Below, one piece after another: positions 57,142-64,000 of a stretch of DNA of 64,000 bases. The position numbers and the translations under genes were made by a program. The stretch is from Aquihabitans sp. G128 (GTDB lineage Bacteria; Actinomycetota; Acidimicrobiia; Acidimicrobiales; Iamiaceae): assembly GCF_019048865.1 (NCBI RefSeq), contig NZ_CP077604.1, positions 3,286,001 through 3,350,000 on the forward strand, given 5' to 3'. Numbering within the stretch: the first letter of the stretch is position 1; every line of letters begins with the position of its first letter. The notes under the pieces are model-generated. The model ran no database searches. It was not told where the DNA came from and was given only the letters and a program-made list of their open reading frames with translations.

Positions 57142-57585
57142 TCAGCCCGGCGCCGGCGGGGCGGCCGCGGTGGCTTCGGCCAGCCAGCGGCGGTTGGCGC
57201 GCCGGCGGAGGCGCCACCGCAGGACCAGCTCCGTGAACAGGGCGACCAGTGCGGCGCCGGTGCCGGCGACCACCACGGCGCCCGCAGGCCGGGCGCGGTT
57301 CGCGGCCCGCTCCTGGCACGGCGTGGCGTTGTTGTCCTCGGCCTCGGCCTTGGTGGTGCCCTTGGGCGGGCTCGACGGGTCGACGAGCTCGTTGACCCGG
57401 CCGTCGAGCAGGAAGCTGGCCGCAGTGCCGCAGTCCTGGGTCGGGGTGTGCAGCGGGCGGGTGCCGGCGAAGAGGCCGAGCAGGGCCACGACGATGCCGA
57501 TGGTGGCCACCACCGCGGTGGCCGTCACCGCTCGCTGGCCGGCCGGCGCCGCGGGGTGCGCCTCTGGGGCGGGGCCGGCGGTCAC
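57142..57585 (-). CDS. Membrane protein of unknown function, 147 aa
   Basis: Two hydrophobic helices: VTATAVVATIGIVVALLGLFAG and AGAVVVAGTGAALVALFTELVL, with an outer loop of about 60 residues between that holds two Cys (DCGTAASFL and ATPCQERAA) able to form a disulfide, and a basic Arg-rich tail (RRRANRRWL). No family recognised. GTG 57585 overlaps the stop of the next gene upstream (57582), so the two are coupled. Confidence 0.65.
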   Translation of the reverse strand: MTAGPAPEAHPAAPAGQRAVTATAVVATIGIVVALLGLFAGTRPLHTPTQDCGTAASFLLDGRVNELVDPSSPPKGTTKAEAEDNNATPCQERAANRARPAGAVVVAGTGAALVALFTELVLRWRLRRRANRRWLAEATAAAPPAPG

Positions 57586-57824
57586 TGGAACAGGGAGACC
57601 AGGGCCCAGAGGGCGGCGATGCCGCCGATGCCGGCCATCACCAGGGATCGGGTGACGGGGGCCCTCTCGAGGTCGTCCTCGCCGCGGGCGGCGGCCGGTG
57701 GGCGGAGGATGGCGGCCAGGTTGCCCACCAGCAGGGCGGCGCCCATGGCCAGCACCAGGTAGACGACGAGGTCGTCGCCGAGGAACGGAGAGAAGGACTC
57801 CTCGGCCAGCACCCGTGCGATCAC
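57582..57824 (-). CDS. Small two-helix membrane protein, 80 aa
   Basis: Starts VIARVLAEESFSPFLGDDLVVYLVLAMGAALLVGNLAAIL (first helix within) and ends with a second helix LVMAGIGGIAALWALVSLF. A short acidic/basic loop (RGEDDLERAPVTR) lies between. No family recognised. GTG 57824; the stop overlaps the GTG of the next gene. Upstream lies the GGTTGC-N4-GCAACC repeat. Confidence 0.62.
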   Translation of the reverse strand: MIARVLAEESFSPFLGDDLVVYLVLAMGAALLVGNLAAILRPPAAARGEDDLERAPVTRSLVMAGIGGIAALWALVSLFQ

Positions 57825-58176
57825 GGGCTCAGGTTACGGCGCGCGACGCCGATGGCCCTGGTCAGGGCGATGCCGAGCGCACCGTTGCGCCCGCTCGTGG
57901 GCGGCGGGGGCCGACGGTTGCGCGTGCAACCACGTTGCGCGGTTTTCCACTCACAATCCGTGAAATCCCCTTCAGGACCGCGGAGGCCGCGCCGATAGAT
58001 CTGGAGCCGGTGGAATCATCGCCCCACCGGCGCCGGGGTTCCGGGGCGGGAGCCACTCCTCTCCCTCCATCAACACATCGCTCTCCGTGCTTGTCCAGGG
58101 CACGGCGCAATGTGGTGGCTCTCGCTCCACCCCCTGCGGCTCGGTCCCCGGCCCCGACCAGGACGCCGCCGAGCGC
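57825..58176. other. 352-bp gap upstream of the small membrane-protein genes
   Basis: No gene recognised. It holds the second GGTTGC-N4-GCAACC repeat (57916-57931) and, further right, a stretch (57950-57975) unusually rich in A and T for this DNA, GGTTTTCCACTCACAATCCGTGAAATCC, read in parts, which may hold the promoter for the minus-strand genes. The rest (57976-58176) shows no recognised signal and ends at the cupin gene's stop. Confidence 0.5.
57916..57931. promoter_or_regulatory. Second inverted repeat GGTTGC-N4-GCAACC
   Basis: GGTTGCGCGTGCAACC, the same arms as the repeat in front of the YceI gene, followed by a third half GTTGCGCGG. It is 92 bp upstream of the 57824 GTG. Confidence 0.5.
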
Positions 58177-58614
58177 TCACCAGCCGGGCGCGGCCCACCC
58201 CTCGGGCGTCCAGTCCGGCGCCGCCAGCTCGAAGCCCGAGAAGTCGAACGCCGGGGCCACCGTGCAGCCGACGAGCGACCACGCGCCGAGCGGTCGCGCC
58301 GCCTGCCACGCCCGGGCCGGCACCACCGCTTGGGGCTCGGTGCCCTCGGCCAGGTCGCTGCCGAGGCGGACGACCTCGTGGTCCCCGCCCTCGGCGATGG
58401 CCAGCTCGAGCGGGTCGCCGGCGTAGTGGTGCCAGGCCTCGGCGGCATCGACGCGGTGCCAGTGGGAGCGCTCCCCGGCGGCCAGCAGGAAGTAGATCGC
58501 GCTGCCCACCCCGCGGCCGCCGTCGGCGGCGACGTCGCGCCAGTTCTCCCGGTACCAACCCCCCTCGGGGTGCGGGGCGAGCCCGAGGCGTTCGATCAGG
58601 TCTTGGGCGTCCAC
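58177..58614 (-). CDS. DUF985 cupin-domain protein
   Basis: 145 residues. It matches the DUF985 cupin family: IERLGLAPHPEGGWYRENWR, IYFLLAAGERSHWHRVDAAEAWHHYAGDPLEL, VVPARAWQAARPLGAWSLVGCTVAPAFDFSGFELA. The HWHR and AWHHY histidines are probable metal/ligand positions of the cupin barrel. Activity unknown. GTG 58614 was selected since the longer frame upstream has no family match. Confidence 0.88.
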   Translation of the reverse strand: MDAQDLIERLGLAPHPEGGWYRENWRDVAADGGRGVGSAIYFLLAAGERSHWHRVDAAEAWHHYAGDPLELAIAEGGDHEVVRLGSDLAEGTEPQAVVPARAWQAARPLGAWSLVGCTVAPAFDFSGFELAAPDWTPEGWAAPGW

Positions 58615-58708
58615 CGCCCAAGTCTGGCCCTGCGACCGGGGCGGGGGCGCGCACCACGGGCCATGCTGTCGACCGTGCCGCGCGAGGGTCGCCGGCCGAG
58701 AGGATCCG

Positions 58709-59647
58709 ATGCCGTTCCTGCGCACCCCCGACGACCGCTTCGTCGACCTGCCCGACTTCCCGTTCGAGCCCCGGTACGTCGACGTGCCCGCCGGCGACGG
58801 CAGCGGCACGGCCCGCCTCGCCTACCTCGACGAGGGCCCGGCCGACGGCGAGGTCGTGCTCTGCCTGCACGGCGAGCCGTCGTGGTCGTTCCTCTACCGG
58901 CACATGGTCCCGGTCCTGGTCGAGGCCGGGCTGCGGGTGGTGGCGCCGGACCTGATCGGCTTCGGCCGCTCCGACAAGCCGGCTGCCCGCACGGACTGCA
59001 CGTTCCAGTCCCACCTGGACTGGCTGCGCCACGCCCTCTTCGACCAGCTGGACCTGCAGGGCATCACCCTGGTCTGCCAGGACTGGGGCGGCCTCCTGGG
59101 CCTCCGCCTGGTGGGGGAGCACCCCGAGCGCTTCTCCCGCGTGGTGGCGGCCAACACGTCGCTGCCCACCGGCGACCGCGACCCCGGCGAGGCGTTCCTG
59201 GCCTGGCAGCGGTTCTCGCAGGAGGTGCCGGAGTTCCCGGTCGGGTTCATCATCAACGGCGGCTGCACCACCGACCTCTCGCCCGAGGTGGTGGCGGCCT
59301 ACGACGCGCCCTTCCCGGACGAGACCTACAAGGAGGCGGCGCGGCAGTTCCCGCTGCTCGTGCCCAGCCGTCCCGACGACCCGGCCGCCGAGGCCAACCG
59401 GGCGGCCTGGGTGGGCCTGGCCGCGTTCCCCCGACCGTTCCTGACCGCCTTCAGCGACCAGGACCCGATCACCAAGGGCGCCGACCGCCACCTCCAGGCC
59501 GACATCGCGGGCGCCGCCGGCCAGCCCCACACCACCATCGAGGGCGGCGGCCACTTCCTCCAGGAGGACCGGGGCCCGGAGCTCGCCAAGGTGGTGGTGG
59601 ACCTCATCGCTGCCACCCCCGAGGCCGCCGGCCCGCACCAGGCCTGA
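58709..59647 (+). CDS. Haloalkane-dehalogenase-like alpha/beta hydrolase
   Basis: 312 residues. Alpha/beta hydrolase with HGEPSWSFLYRHM (oxyanion), nucleophile Asp125 followed by Trp126 in CQDWGG (Asp, not Ser, and the adjacent Trp is the halide-binding residue), acid Asp252 in SDQDPIT, and His282 in EGGGHFLQED. These features point to haloalkane dehalogenase, which hydrolyses carbon-halogen bonds. A more general epoxide-hydrolase role is possible. ATG 58709, divergent from the cupin gene. Confidence 0.87.
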   Translation: MPFLRTPDDRFVDLPDFPFEPRYVDVPAGDGSGTARLAYLDEGPADGEVVLCLHGEPSWSFLYRHMVPVLVEAGLRVVAPDLIGFGRSDKPAARTDCTFQSHLDWLRHALFDQLDLQGITLVCQDWGGLLGLRLVGEHPERFSRVVAANTSLPTGDRDPGEAFLAWQRFSQEVPEFPVGFIINGGCTTDLSPEVVAAYDAPFPDETYKEAARQFPLLVPSRPDDPAAEANRAAWVGLAAFPRPFLTAFSDQDPITKGADRHLQADIAGAAGQPHTTIEGGGHFLQEDRGPELAKVVVDLIAATPEAAGPHQA

Positions 59648-59692
59648 GCGTCCCGCGCGTCGGTCCGGGCGTGCCGGGCCGACGCCGCGGCG

Positions 59693-60193
59693 TCAGGCCG
59701 GGTCGGTGGACGGCGGGTTGGCCGAGGCGGCCGGTGCCTCGCCGGGCCCCCAGGACGAGCGGGGCTCGGCGGCGCTCGCCACCAGGTCCCCGTGGCCGTC
59801 GACCGCGCCGTCGCGACCGGTGGCGGCGGCGTCGAACCACAGCTGGCGACCCGCCTTGGCCCGCTTGCCGCCGCGGAAGATCACCACGCCGATCAGCACC
59901 ATGCCGCCGAGCATGACGCCGAACAGGGCCAGCTGCTCGGAGCCGCCGCGGTCGGCGGCGTTCTTCGGGGCGGTGCCGCTGCCGGGCTGCGGGATGCTCT
60001 CGGGCTTGGCGGCCTCGTCGGAGACCTGGGTCGTGCGATCGGTGGCGGTGCCGTCGTCGGTGGTGAGCGCCACCACGGCCACGCCGCCGATGAGCACGAG
60101 GGCGAGGGCCAGGGCGCTGAGGACGAGGGTGCGACGGGAGAACTCGCCGCGGGCGGCGTCGTTGCGCCGCGGCGTGGGGGCGGAGGTGGCCAT
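59693..60193 (-). CDS. Hypothetical membrane protein with two helices, 166 aa
   Basis: A cytoplasmic basic start, a first hydrophobic helix (LVLSALALALVLIGGVAVVAL), an outer acidic/Thr/Gly-rich loop (DDGTATDRTTQV...) of about 45 residues, a second helix (LALFGVMLGGMVLIGVVIF), a basic turn, and a Gly/Asp/Pro-rich tail. No family recognised. ATG 60193; convergent with the dehalogenase gene across a 45-bp gap. Transcription may continue from the succinate-semialdehyde dehydrogenase gene 62 bp upstream. Confidence 0.6.
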   Translation of the reverse strand: MATSAPTPRRNDAARGEFSRRTLVLSALALALVLIGGVAVVALTTDDGTATDRTTQVSDEAAKPESIPQPGSGTAPKNAADRGGSEQLALFGVMLGGMVLIGVVIFRGGKRAKAGRQLWFDAAATGRDGAVDGHGDLVASAAEPRSSWGPGEAPAASANPPSTDPA

Positions 60194-60255
60194 GGCCGTC
60201 CATGCTCCACCCTCGGCGCCCCAGTTCCAAGCCGGGAGCGGCTCCTGGCCGGGCC

Positions 60256-61860
60256 TCAGCGGGGGAGGTGCTTGGCGGCCCGCAGGATCTTGGTGAACCG
60301 CTTGGCGTAGCCGGTGCCGTCGGGGCCCGGGTCCTGCAGCTTCTGGGCCAGCGCCGAGCGCACGGCGATGGTCTGGGACTCGGTGTACTTGAGCAGCCCG
60401 TCCCGGCCGTGGCGCCGACCGACGCCGGACGCCTTCATGCCGCCCATGGGGGCGTCGACGCTGGCCCAGCCCGACGAGTAGCCGTCGTTGACGTTCACGG
60501 TGCCGGCCATGAGCTGCTCGGCGATGGCGGTGCCCTTCTTGACGTCGCCGCAGTAGACGCTGGCGTTGAGGCCGTACTCGGAGTCGTTGACCTCGGCGAC
60601 GGCCTCGGCGACGGAGGTGTACGGGTAGATCGAGACCAGCGGGCCGAAGGTCTCCTCGCGGTGCACGGCCATCTCGGCGGTGACGTCGGCGAGGACCGTG
60701 GGCTCGAAGAACCACGGGCCGATCTCCGGGCGGGCCTTGCCGCCGGCGAGGACGGTGGCGCCCTTGGCGACGGCGTCGTCGAGGTGCTCGACCATCTTGT
60801 CGAGCTGGGCCTGGGAGGCGAGGGCGCCGACCTCGGCCCCGTAGGACTGCTCGGCGCCGAGCTTCAGCGCCTCGACCCGGGCGGCGAAGCGGGTGGTGAA
60901 CGCCGGGGCGATCGACTGGTCGACGTAGATGCGCTCGATGGAGATGCAGAGCTGGCCGGTGTTGGCGAAGCAGCCGACGGTGGCGCCCTCGACGGTGCGG
61001 TCGAGGTCGGCGTCGGAGGTGATGACCATGGCGTTCTTGCCCCCGAGCTCGGCGGAGAACCCGATGAGGCGCTCCCCGGCCTGGCCGCCGATCGTGCGGC
61101 CCGTGGCGGTGGAGCCGGTGAACATGACGTAGTCGGTGGACTCGATGATGGCGGTGCCCACCGCGGTGCCGGGGCCGGTGACGATCTGGACCAGGCCGGC
61201 AGGCAGCCCTGCCTCCTCCAGCAGCTCGAAGGCGCGGATGGCCGTGAACGGCGTCTGGGAGTCGGGCTTGATGACGATGCCGTTGCCGGCCACGAGCGCG
61301 GCGAGCGCGTCCGACAGGGCGAGCACGAGCGGGTAGTTCCAGGGCGAGATGACGCCGACGATGCCCTTGGGCACGTGGTGCTCGGTGGCGCTCACCAGCC
61401 CGGGCAGGGCGGTGAGGCGGCGGTGGGGCTTGAGGGCCCGAGGCGCCAGCCGGGCGTAGTACCGGGCGGTGACGGCCTGGTCGAGGATCTCCTCGAAGGC
61501 CCACACGCGAGCCTTGCCGTTCTCGGCCTGGATGAGGTCGAGCAGCTCCTCCTGGTGGTCCAGGACGAGGTCGTGGTAGCGGAGCAGCACCGCCGCCCGG
61601 TCCTTCACCGGGGTGGCCGCCCAGCGCTGCTGGACCCGGCGGCACTCGGCGACCGCGGCGGCCACGTCCTCGGCGGTGCCGATGGGCACCTCGCCCACCA
61701 CGCCGCCGTTGAGCGGCGAGGTGACCGTGCGCAGCTCCCGGCCGGCGGCGACGGCCACCCGGGCGGCGAGCCGGTCGGTCTCGGTGCGGCTGGGGCGCAG
61801 GGGTGCGCCCGAGGGCTGCGGGGCGCCGCTGGCTTCGACGGGAGCTTCGGTGGCGGTCAA
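60256..61860 (-). CDS. gabD: Succinate-semialdehyde dehydrogenase-type aldehyde dehydrogenase
   Basis: 534 residues, aldehyde dehydrogenase fold. It has PWNYPLVLALSDALAALVAGNGIVIKPD (cofactor), the FTGSTATGRTIG nucleotide loop, catalytic Glu in AELGGKNAMVI and catalytic Cys305 in NTGQLCISIERIYV, and the C-terminal APMGGMKASGVGRRHG. Overall pattern, including the long N-terminal extension, fits the NADP-dependent succinate-semialdehyde dehydrogenase GabD2 of actinobacteria, which oxidises succinate semialdehyde to succinate. Exact substrate is inferred. ATG 61860. Confidence 0.88.
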   Translation of the reverse strand: MTATEAPVEASGAPQPSGAPLRPSRTETDRLAARVAVAAGRELRTVTSPLNGGVVGEVPIGTAEDVAAAVAECRRVQQRWAATPVKDRAAVLLRYHDLVLDHQEELLDLIQAENGKARVWAFEEILDQAVTARYYARLAPRALKPHRRLTALPGLVSATEHHVPKGIVGVISPWNYPLVLALSDALAALVAGNGIVIKPDSQTPFTAIRAFELLEEAGLPAGLVQIVTGPGTAVGTAIIESTDYVMFTGSTATGRTIGGQAGERLIGFSAELGGKNAMVITSDADLDRTVEGATVGCFANTGQLCISIERIYVDQSIAPAFTTRFAARVEALKLGAEQSYGAEVGALASQAQLDKMVEHLDDAVAKGATVLAGGKARPEIGPWFFEPTVLADVTAEMAVHREETFGPLVSIYPYTSVAEAVAEVNDSEYGLNASVYCGDVKKGTAIAEQLMAGTVNVNDGYSSGWASVDAPMGGMKASGVGRRHGRDGLLKYTESQTIAVRSALAQKLQDPGPDGTGYAKRFTKILRAAKHLPR

Positions 61861-61950
61861 GGTGGCCTCCTGGCGGGCGGCCCGGATGGTCCGGGACCGC
61901 GCTCGACGTTACCGGCGGGTAGCCGGGTGGGGCCACGGCCGTCCCGTCGG

Positions 61951-63102
61951 TCAGCCCCGGAGGTGGTCGACCAGGAGCAGGGGCAGCGGGTACGCCCAGT
62001 TCACCGTGGCCTGGTCGGCGGCGTAGAGCAGCGGCCACGCCAGCGAGACGAGGGCCGCCGTCCAGACCAACCCGCGCGTGGCGCGCCGGGGGAGGTGGCG
62101 CAGCCCGAGGGCGGCGAAGGGCACGACGGGGAAGAGGAAGACCACGCTCCGGCTGATGTCGAAGACGGACATGGCGACCACGATCGTCACGGCGACGCAG
62201 CCCACGCAGCCCAGGACCACGAGGCGGCTCCCGCGGTGCCACGTGGTGGCCAGCCCCGCCACGGTGAGGAACCAGTAGCCCTCGAGGGCGCCCCAGATGC
62301 CGCTCGGGTAGTTGTTGAGCTGGGCGAGCGGTTCGCCGGGCGACCGGTTGCGACCCTCGTGGATGCCGTAGCGGGCCTTGAGGGCCTGGCGGATGGCGAG
62401 GTGGCCGACGCCGGCGGCGAGCGCGGCGCCCACCGGGAGCCACGGGACGGCGCGCGCCGCGGCCTGCCAGGTCCGCCGCGCCCGCTCGGCGGCGTGGTCG
62501 TCGCGCAGCAGGTGCCAGGCCGCCACGATCGGGAGGGCGAAGACGGCGCGCTCGTCGGTGAACGTGGCGGCGAGCCCGACGAGGAACACGATCGGGGGTC
62601 GACGGCTGGCCATGGCCACCAGCAGGAGCAGGACGGCCAGGGCGTCGAAGTTGCCGCGCAGGTCCACCCACGCGCCGGCGACGGCCCACAGCCCGACGGT
62701 GCCCACGGTGGCCACCACCGCGGCCCGGCGGTCGCCCAACGCCTCGTCGAGCAGCTTGGCGAGGACCACGAGCAGCACGACCGCCGCCACGACCTGCAGC
62801 GCCACGAACGCCCACGGGCTGTCGAAGAAGAGGACCTTGCCGACCAGCCTCGGGACGAAGCGGAAGGTCAGGTTGGCCTCCCGGCTCTCGGGCCCGATGT
62901 TCGGGTCGAACAGCGACCCGCGCGAGTGCTCGATGATGTAGCGCCACTGCGCGTCCTCGCCGAAGTGCGGCGGCGGGTAGGTGCCCGCCAGCAGCACCCC
63001 GAGGACGAGGCCGACGATGGCGGTGCGCACCTGCCACCATCGCCCGGCCGCCACCCGGCTCACCAGGCGGTCGAGCCGCTCCTTGTGCGGTGCCAACGGC
63101 AC
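61951..63102 (-). CDS. Polytopic membrane protein, possible GT-C type
   Basis: 383 residues with about nine hydrophobic helices. The loop after the first helix has GTYPPPHFGEDAQWRYIIEHSRGS, an Asp-containing loop where GT-C glycosyltransferases keep their catalytic acid, and a later loop PGEPLAQLNNYPSGIWGALEGYWFL. No firm family is recognised; GT-C membership is a guess from the topology. GTG 63102 was chosen at the first start that keeps the basic cytoplasmic head (HKERLDRLVSRVA). Confidence 0.68.
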   Translation of the reverse strand: MPLAPHKERLDRLVSRVAAGRWWQVRTAIVGLVLGVLLAGTYPPPHFGEDAQWRYIIEHSRGSLFDPNIGPESREANLTFRFVPRLVGKVLFFDSPWAFVALQVVAAVVLLVVLAKLLDEALGDRRAAVVATVGTVGLWAVAGAWVDLRGNFDALAVLLLLVAMASRRPPIVFLVGLAATFTDERAVFALPIVAAWHLLRDDHAAERARRTWQAAARAVPWLPVGAALAAGVGHLAIRQALKARYGIHEGRNRSPGEPLAQLNNYPSGIWGALEGYWFLTVAGLATTWHRGSRLVVLGCVGCVAVTIVVAMSVFDISRSVVFLFPVVPFAALGLRHLPRRATRGLVWTAALVSLAWPLLYAADQATVNWAYPLPLLLVDHLRG

Positions 63103-63222
63103 CCACGGCGTCCACGGCCCCCCCCCCGGTCACGGCGCGCACCCTACCTGCCGCCCTGCACCGCCCCGGCTGGCGCCCGAACCCGCTGGCCGGGCGAGCG
63201 GCCTGCGAGCCACCATCGGGAG

Positions 63223-63783
63223 ATGGAGCCGCTCCCGCTCGCCACCGCCTCCGACTGCCTCGTGGTGCGGGCGTGGGCGCCCGACGAGGCGCCGGCGCTG
63301 CACGCTGCGGTGGTGGCCAGCACCGAGCACCTGCGCCCGTGGATGCCCTGGATCGCCCACGAGCCGCTGGCGGTCGAGGAGCGGCGGGCCATGATCGAGG
63401 GCTGGCGGTCCGAGGCGGCCGACGGGGGCGACGTGGTCTACGGGATGTGGGCCGAGGGCGCCGTCGTCGGCGGGTGCGGGCTGCACCGCCGGCTCGGTCC
63501 CGGCGGGGTGGAGATCGGCTACTGGGTCCATGCGGACCACGTCGGCCGCGGCGTGGCCACCGAGGCCTCGCGCCTGCTGACGGAGCTGGCCTTCACCGTG
63601 GCCGACATCGAGGTGGTCGAGGTCCACCACGACGTGGCCAACGCCGCGAGCGCGCGGGTGCCGGAGAAGCTCGGCTTCGTGCGGGTGGCCGACATCTCGG
63701 TGCCGGCGGCCGAGCCCCGCGCCCCGGCCGAGACCGGCCGCCGGGGCGTCTGGCGCACCACGCGCCAGACCTGGCGCGGCTGA
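63223..63783 (+). CDS. GNAT-family N-acetyltransferase (RimJ/RimL type)
   Basis: 186 residues. Typical GNAT domain of the RimJ/RimL subgroup: TEHLRPWMPWIAHEP at the start, GGCGLHRRLGPGGVEIGYWVHADHVGRGVATEASRLL (acetyl-CoA-binding turn HVGRGVATEA), then VEVHHDVANAASARVPEKLGFVRV. Such enzymes acetylate the N-terminus of proteins, ribosomal proteins or small amines. ATG 63223, divergent from the membrane-protein gene. Confidence 0.88.
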   Translation: MEPLPLATASDCLVVRAWAPDEAPALHAAVVASTEHLRPWMPWIAHEPLAVEERRAMIEGWRSEAADGGDVVYGMWAEGAVVGGCGLHRRLGPGGVEIGYWVHADHVGRGVATEASRLLTELAFTVADIEVVEVHHDVANAASARVPEKLGFVRVADISVPAAEPRAPAETGRRGVWRTTRQTWRG

Positions 63784-63801
63784 GCAGGGGACGTCGGCGG
63801 C

Positions 63802-64000
63802 TCAGCCGCCGTGGCCCGTCAGCGCCGGCTCGCCGGGGGCCAGGTCCCGGTGCTCGGGCCGCAGCTCGGCGAGCGCCTGCCGGTGGTGGGCGCTCGCCGC
63901 GTCGACGGAGAACGGTCGGACCGGCTGGCCCTGCTGGAGCCACGGGACCTGCAGCCCGCGCTCGACGTGGTCGGGGGCCACGGGGTCGGGCTCGTCGGTG
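63802..64000 (-). CDS. 3' end of an unidentified gene, 5' part beyond window
   Basis: The last 65 codons of a minus-strand frame: TDEPDPVAPDHVERGLQVPWLQQGQPVRPFSV... ending ALTGHGG. Codon usage is similar to neighbours, and it is in the only open frame over this stretch, but no family is recognised. The stop codon is at 63802-63804, convergent with the GNAT gene 18 bp away. Confidence 0.5.
   Translation of the reverse strand, partial: TDEPDPVAPDHVERGLQVPWLQQGQPVRPFSVDAASAHHRQALAELRPEHRDLAPGEPALTGHGG

Noticed and set aside
63119..63128. Poly-C run at 63119-63128 as a possible phase-variable promoter or frameshift site.
   Set aside because: It lies upstream of the membrane-protein start and no gene frame crosses it; probably ordinary GC-rich spacer, and length may be unreliable.
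59693..63142. A 1149-residue minus-strand open frame across three genes.
   Set aside because: Only its last 166 residues (from ATG 60193) have gene character; the rest is a shadow of the dehydrogenase and membrane-protein genes.

Overview
The window is about 64 kb of very GC-rich DNA carrying the chromosomal replication-origin neighbourhood of an actinobacterium. The gene order gyrA-gyrB-dciA-recF-dnaN-dnaA / rpmH-rnpA-yidD-yidC-jag-rsmG-parA-parB, followed by a thioredoxin/thioredoxin reductase pair, an ECF sigma factor with its anti-sigma partner, a DUF6049 protein and a CCA-adding enzyme, matches the classic actinobacterial origin block seen in Mycobacterium. The lack of mycobacterial or Streptomyces-specific neighbours and the protein character suggest a class Acidimicrobiia (Iamia-like) organism; that placement is inference.

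Layout. 1-2 kb: a partial NAD-dependent dehydrogenase-like gene, a tiny membrane protein, tRNA-Ile, a DUF3566 protein and a TadE-like protein. 2-11 kb (minus strand): gyrA, gyrB, dciA, recF, dnaN and dnaA, with DnaA boxes on both sides of dnaA. 11.5-15 kb (plus strand): rpmH, rnpA, yidD, yidC, jag and rsmG, co-oriented with replication moving the other way. 15-17.8 kb: a 2.8-kb gene-free island holding four parS-like sites in two pairs and, between them, a tandem repeat array built around the perfect palindrome CGCGTCCGCGGACGCG. 17.8-19.7 kb: parA-parB. 20-31 kb: thioredoxin system, sigma/anti-sigma, a Ser/Thr kinase, DegV, DUF6049, two further enzymes and a PilT-like ATPase. 31-42 kb: CCA-adding enzyme, an ABC exporter, an aldo/keto reductase, a methyltransferase, a lone receiver domain, DUF5318 and a class A penicillin-binding protein, panB and a DUF192 lipoprotein. 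42.8-46 kb: rpsF-ssb-rpsR-rplI and then dnaB, which is preceded by three DnaA-box-like sites. 46-64 kb: ordinary accessory metabolism (SnoaL-like proteins, pentapeptide repeat, XRE regulator, HrpB helicase, aquaporin, ABC1 kinase, YceI, acyltransferase, dehalogenase, succinate-semialdehyde dehydrogenase, GNAT).

The genes in the first half cooperate in initiating replication (DnaA, DnaN, RecF, DciA, gyrase, and DnaB further along), in separating the new origins (ParA, ParB, parS) and in the membrane-protein insertion/RNase P/tRNA block usually attached to the origin. Several genes are broken by single-base frame changes. Three of them (dnaA, rnpA, the kinase) lie in runs of seven G/C, so they look like base-calling errors rather than biology; yidC and the DUF6049 gene are also shifted.

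The most unusual signals are the parS-flanked palindrome array, a GyrA whose two main quinolone-anchoring positions are both changed (Gln and Ala), a catalytically complete kinase with an MviN-type tail where murJ would normally sit, a PilT-like ATPase with altered Walker B and His boxes, and a shared inverted repeat GGTTGC-N4-GCAACC in front of two transcription units. No insertion sequence, prophage or CRISPR array was seen.
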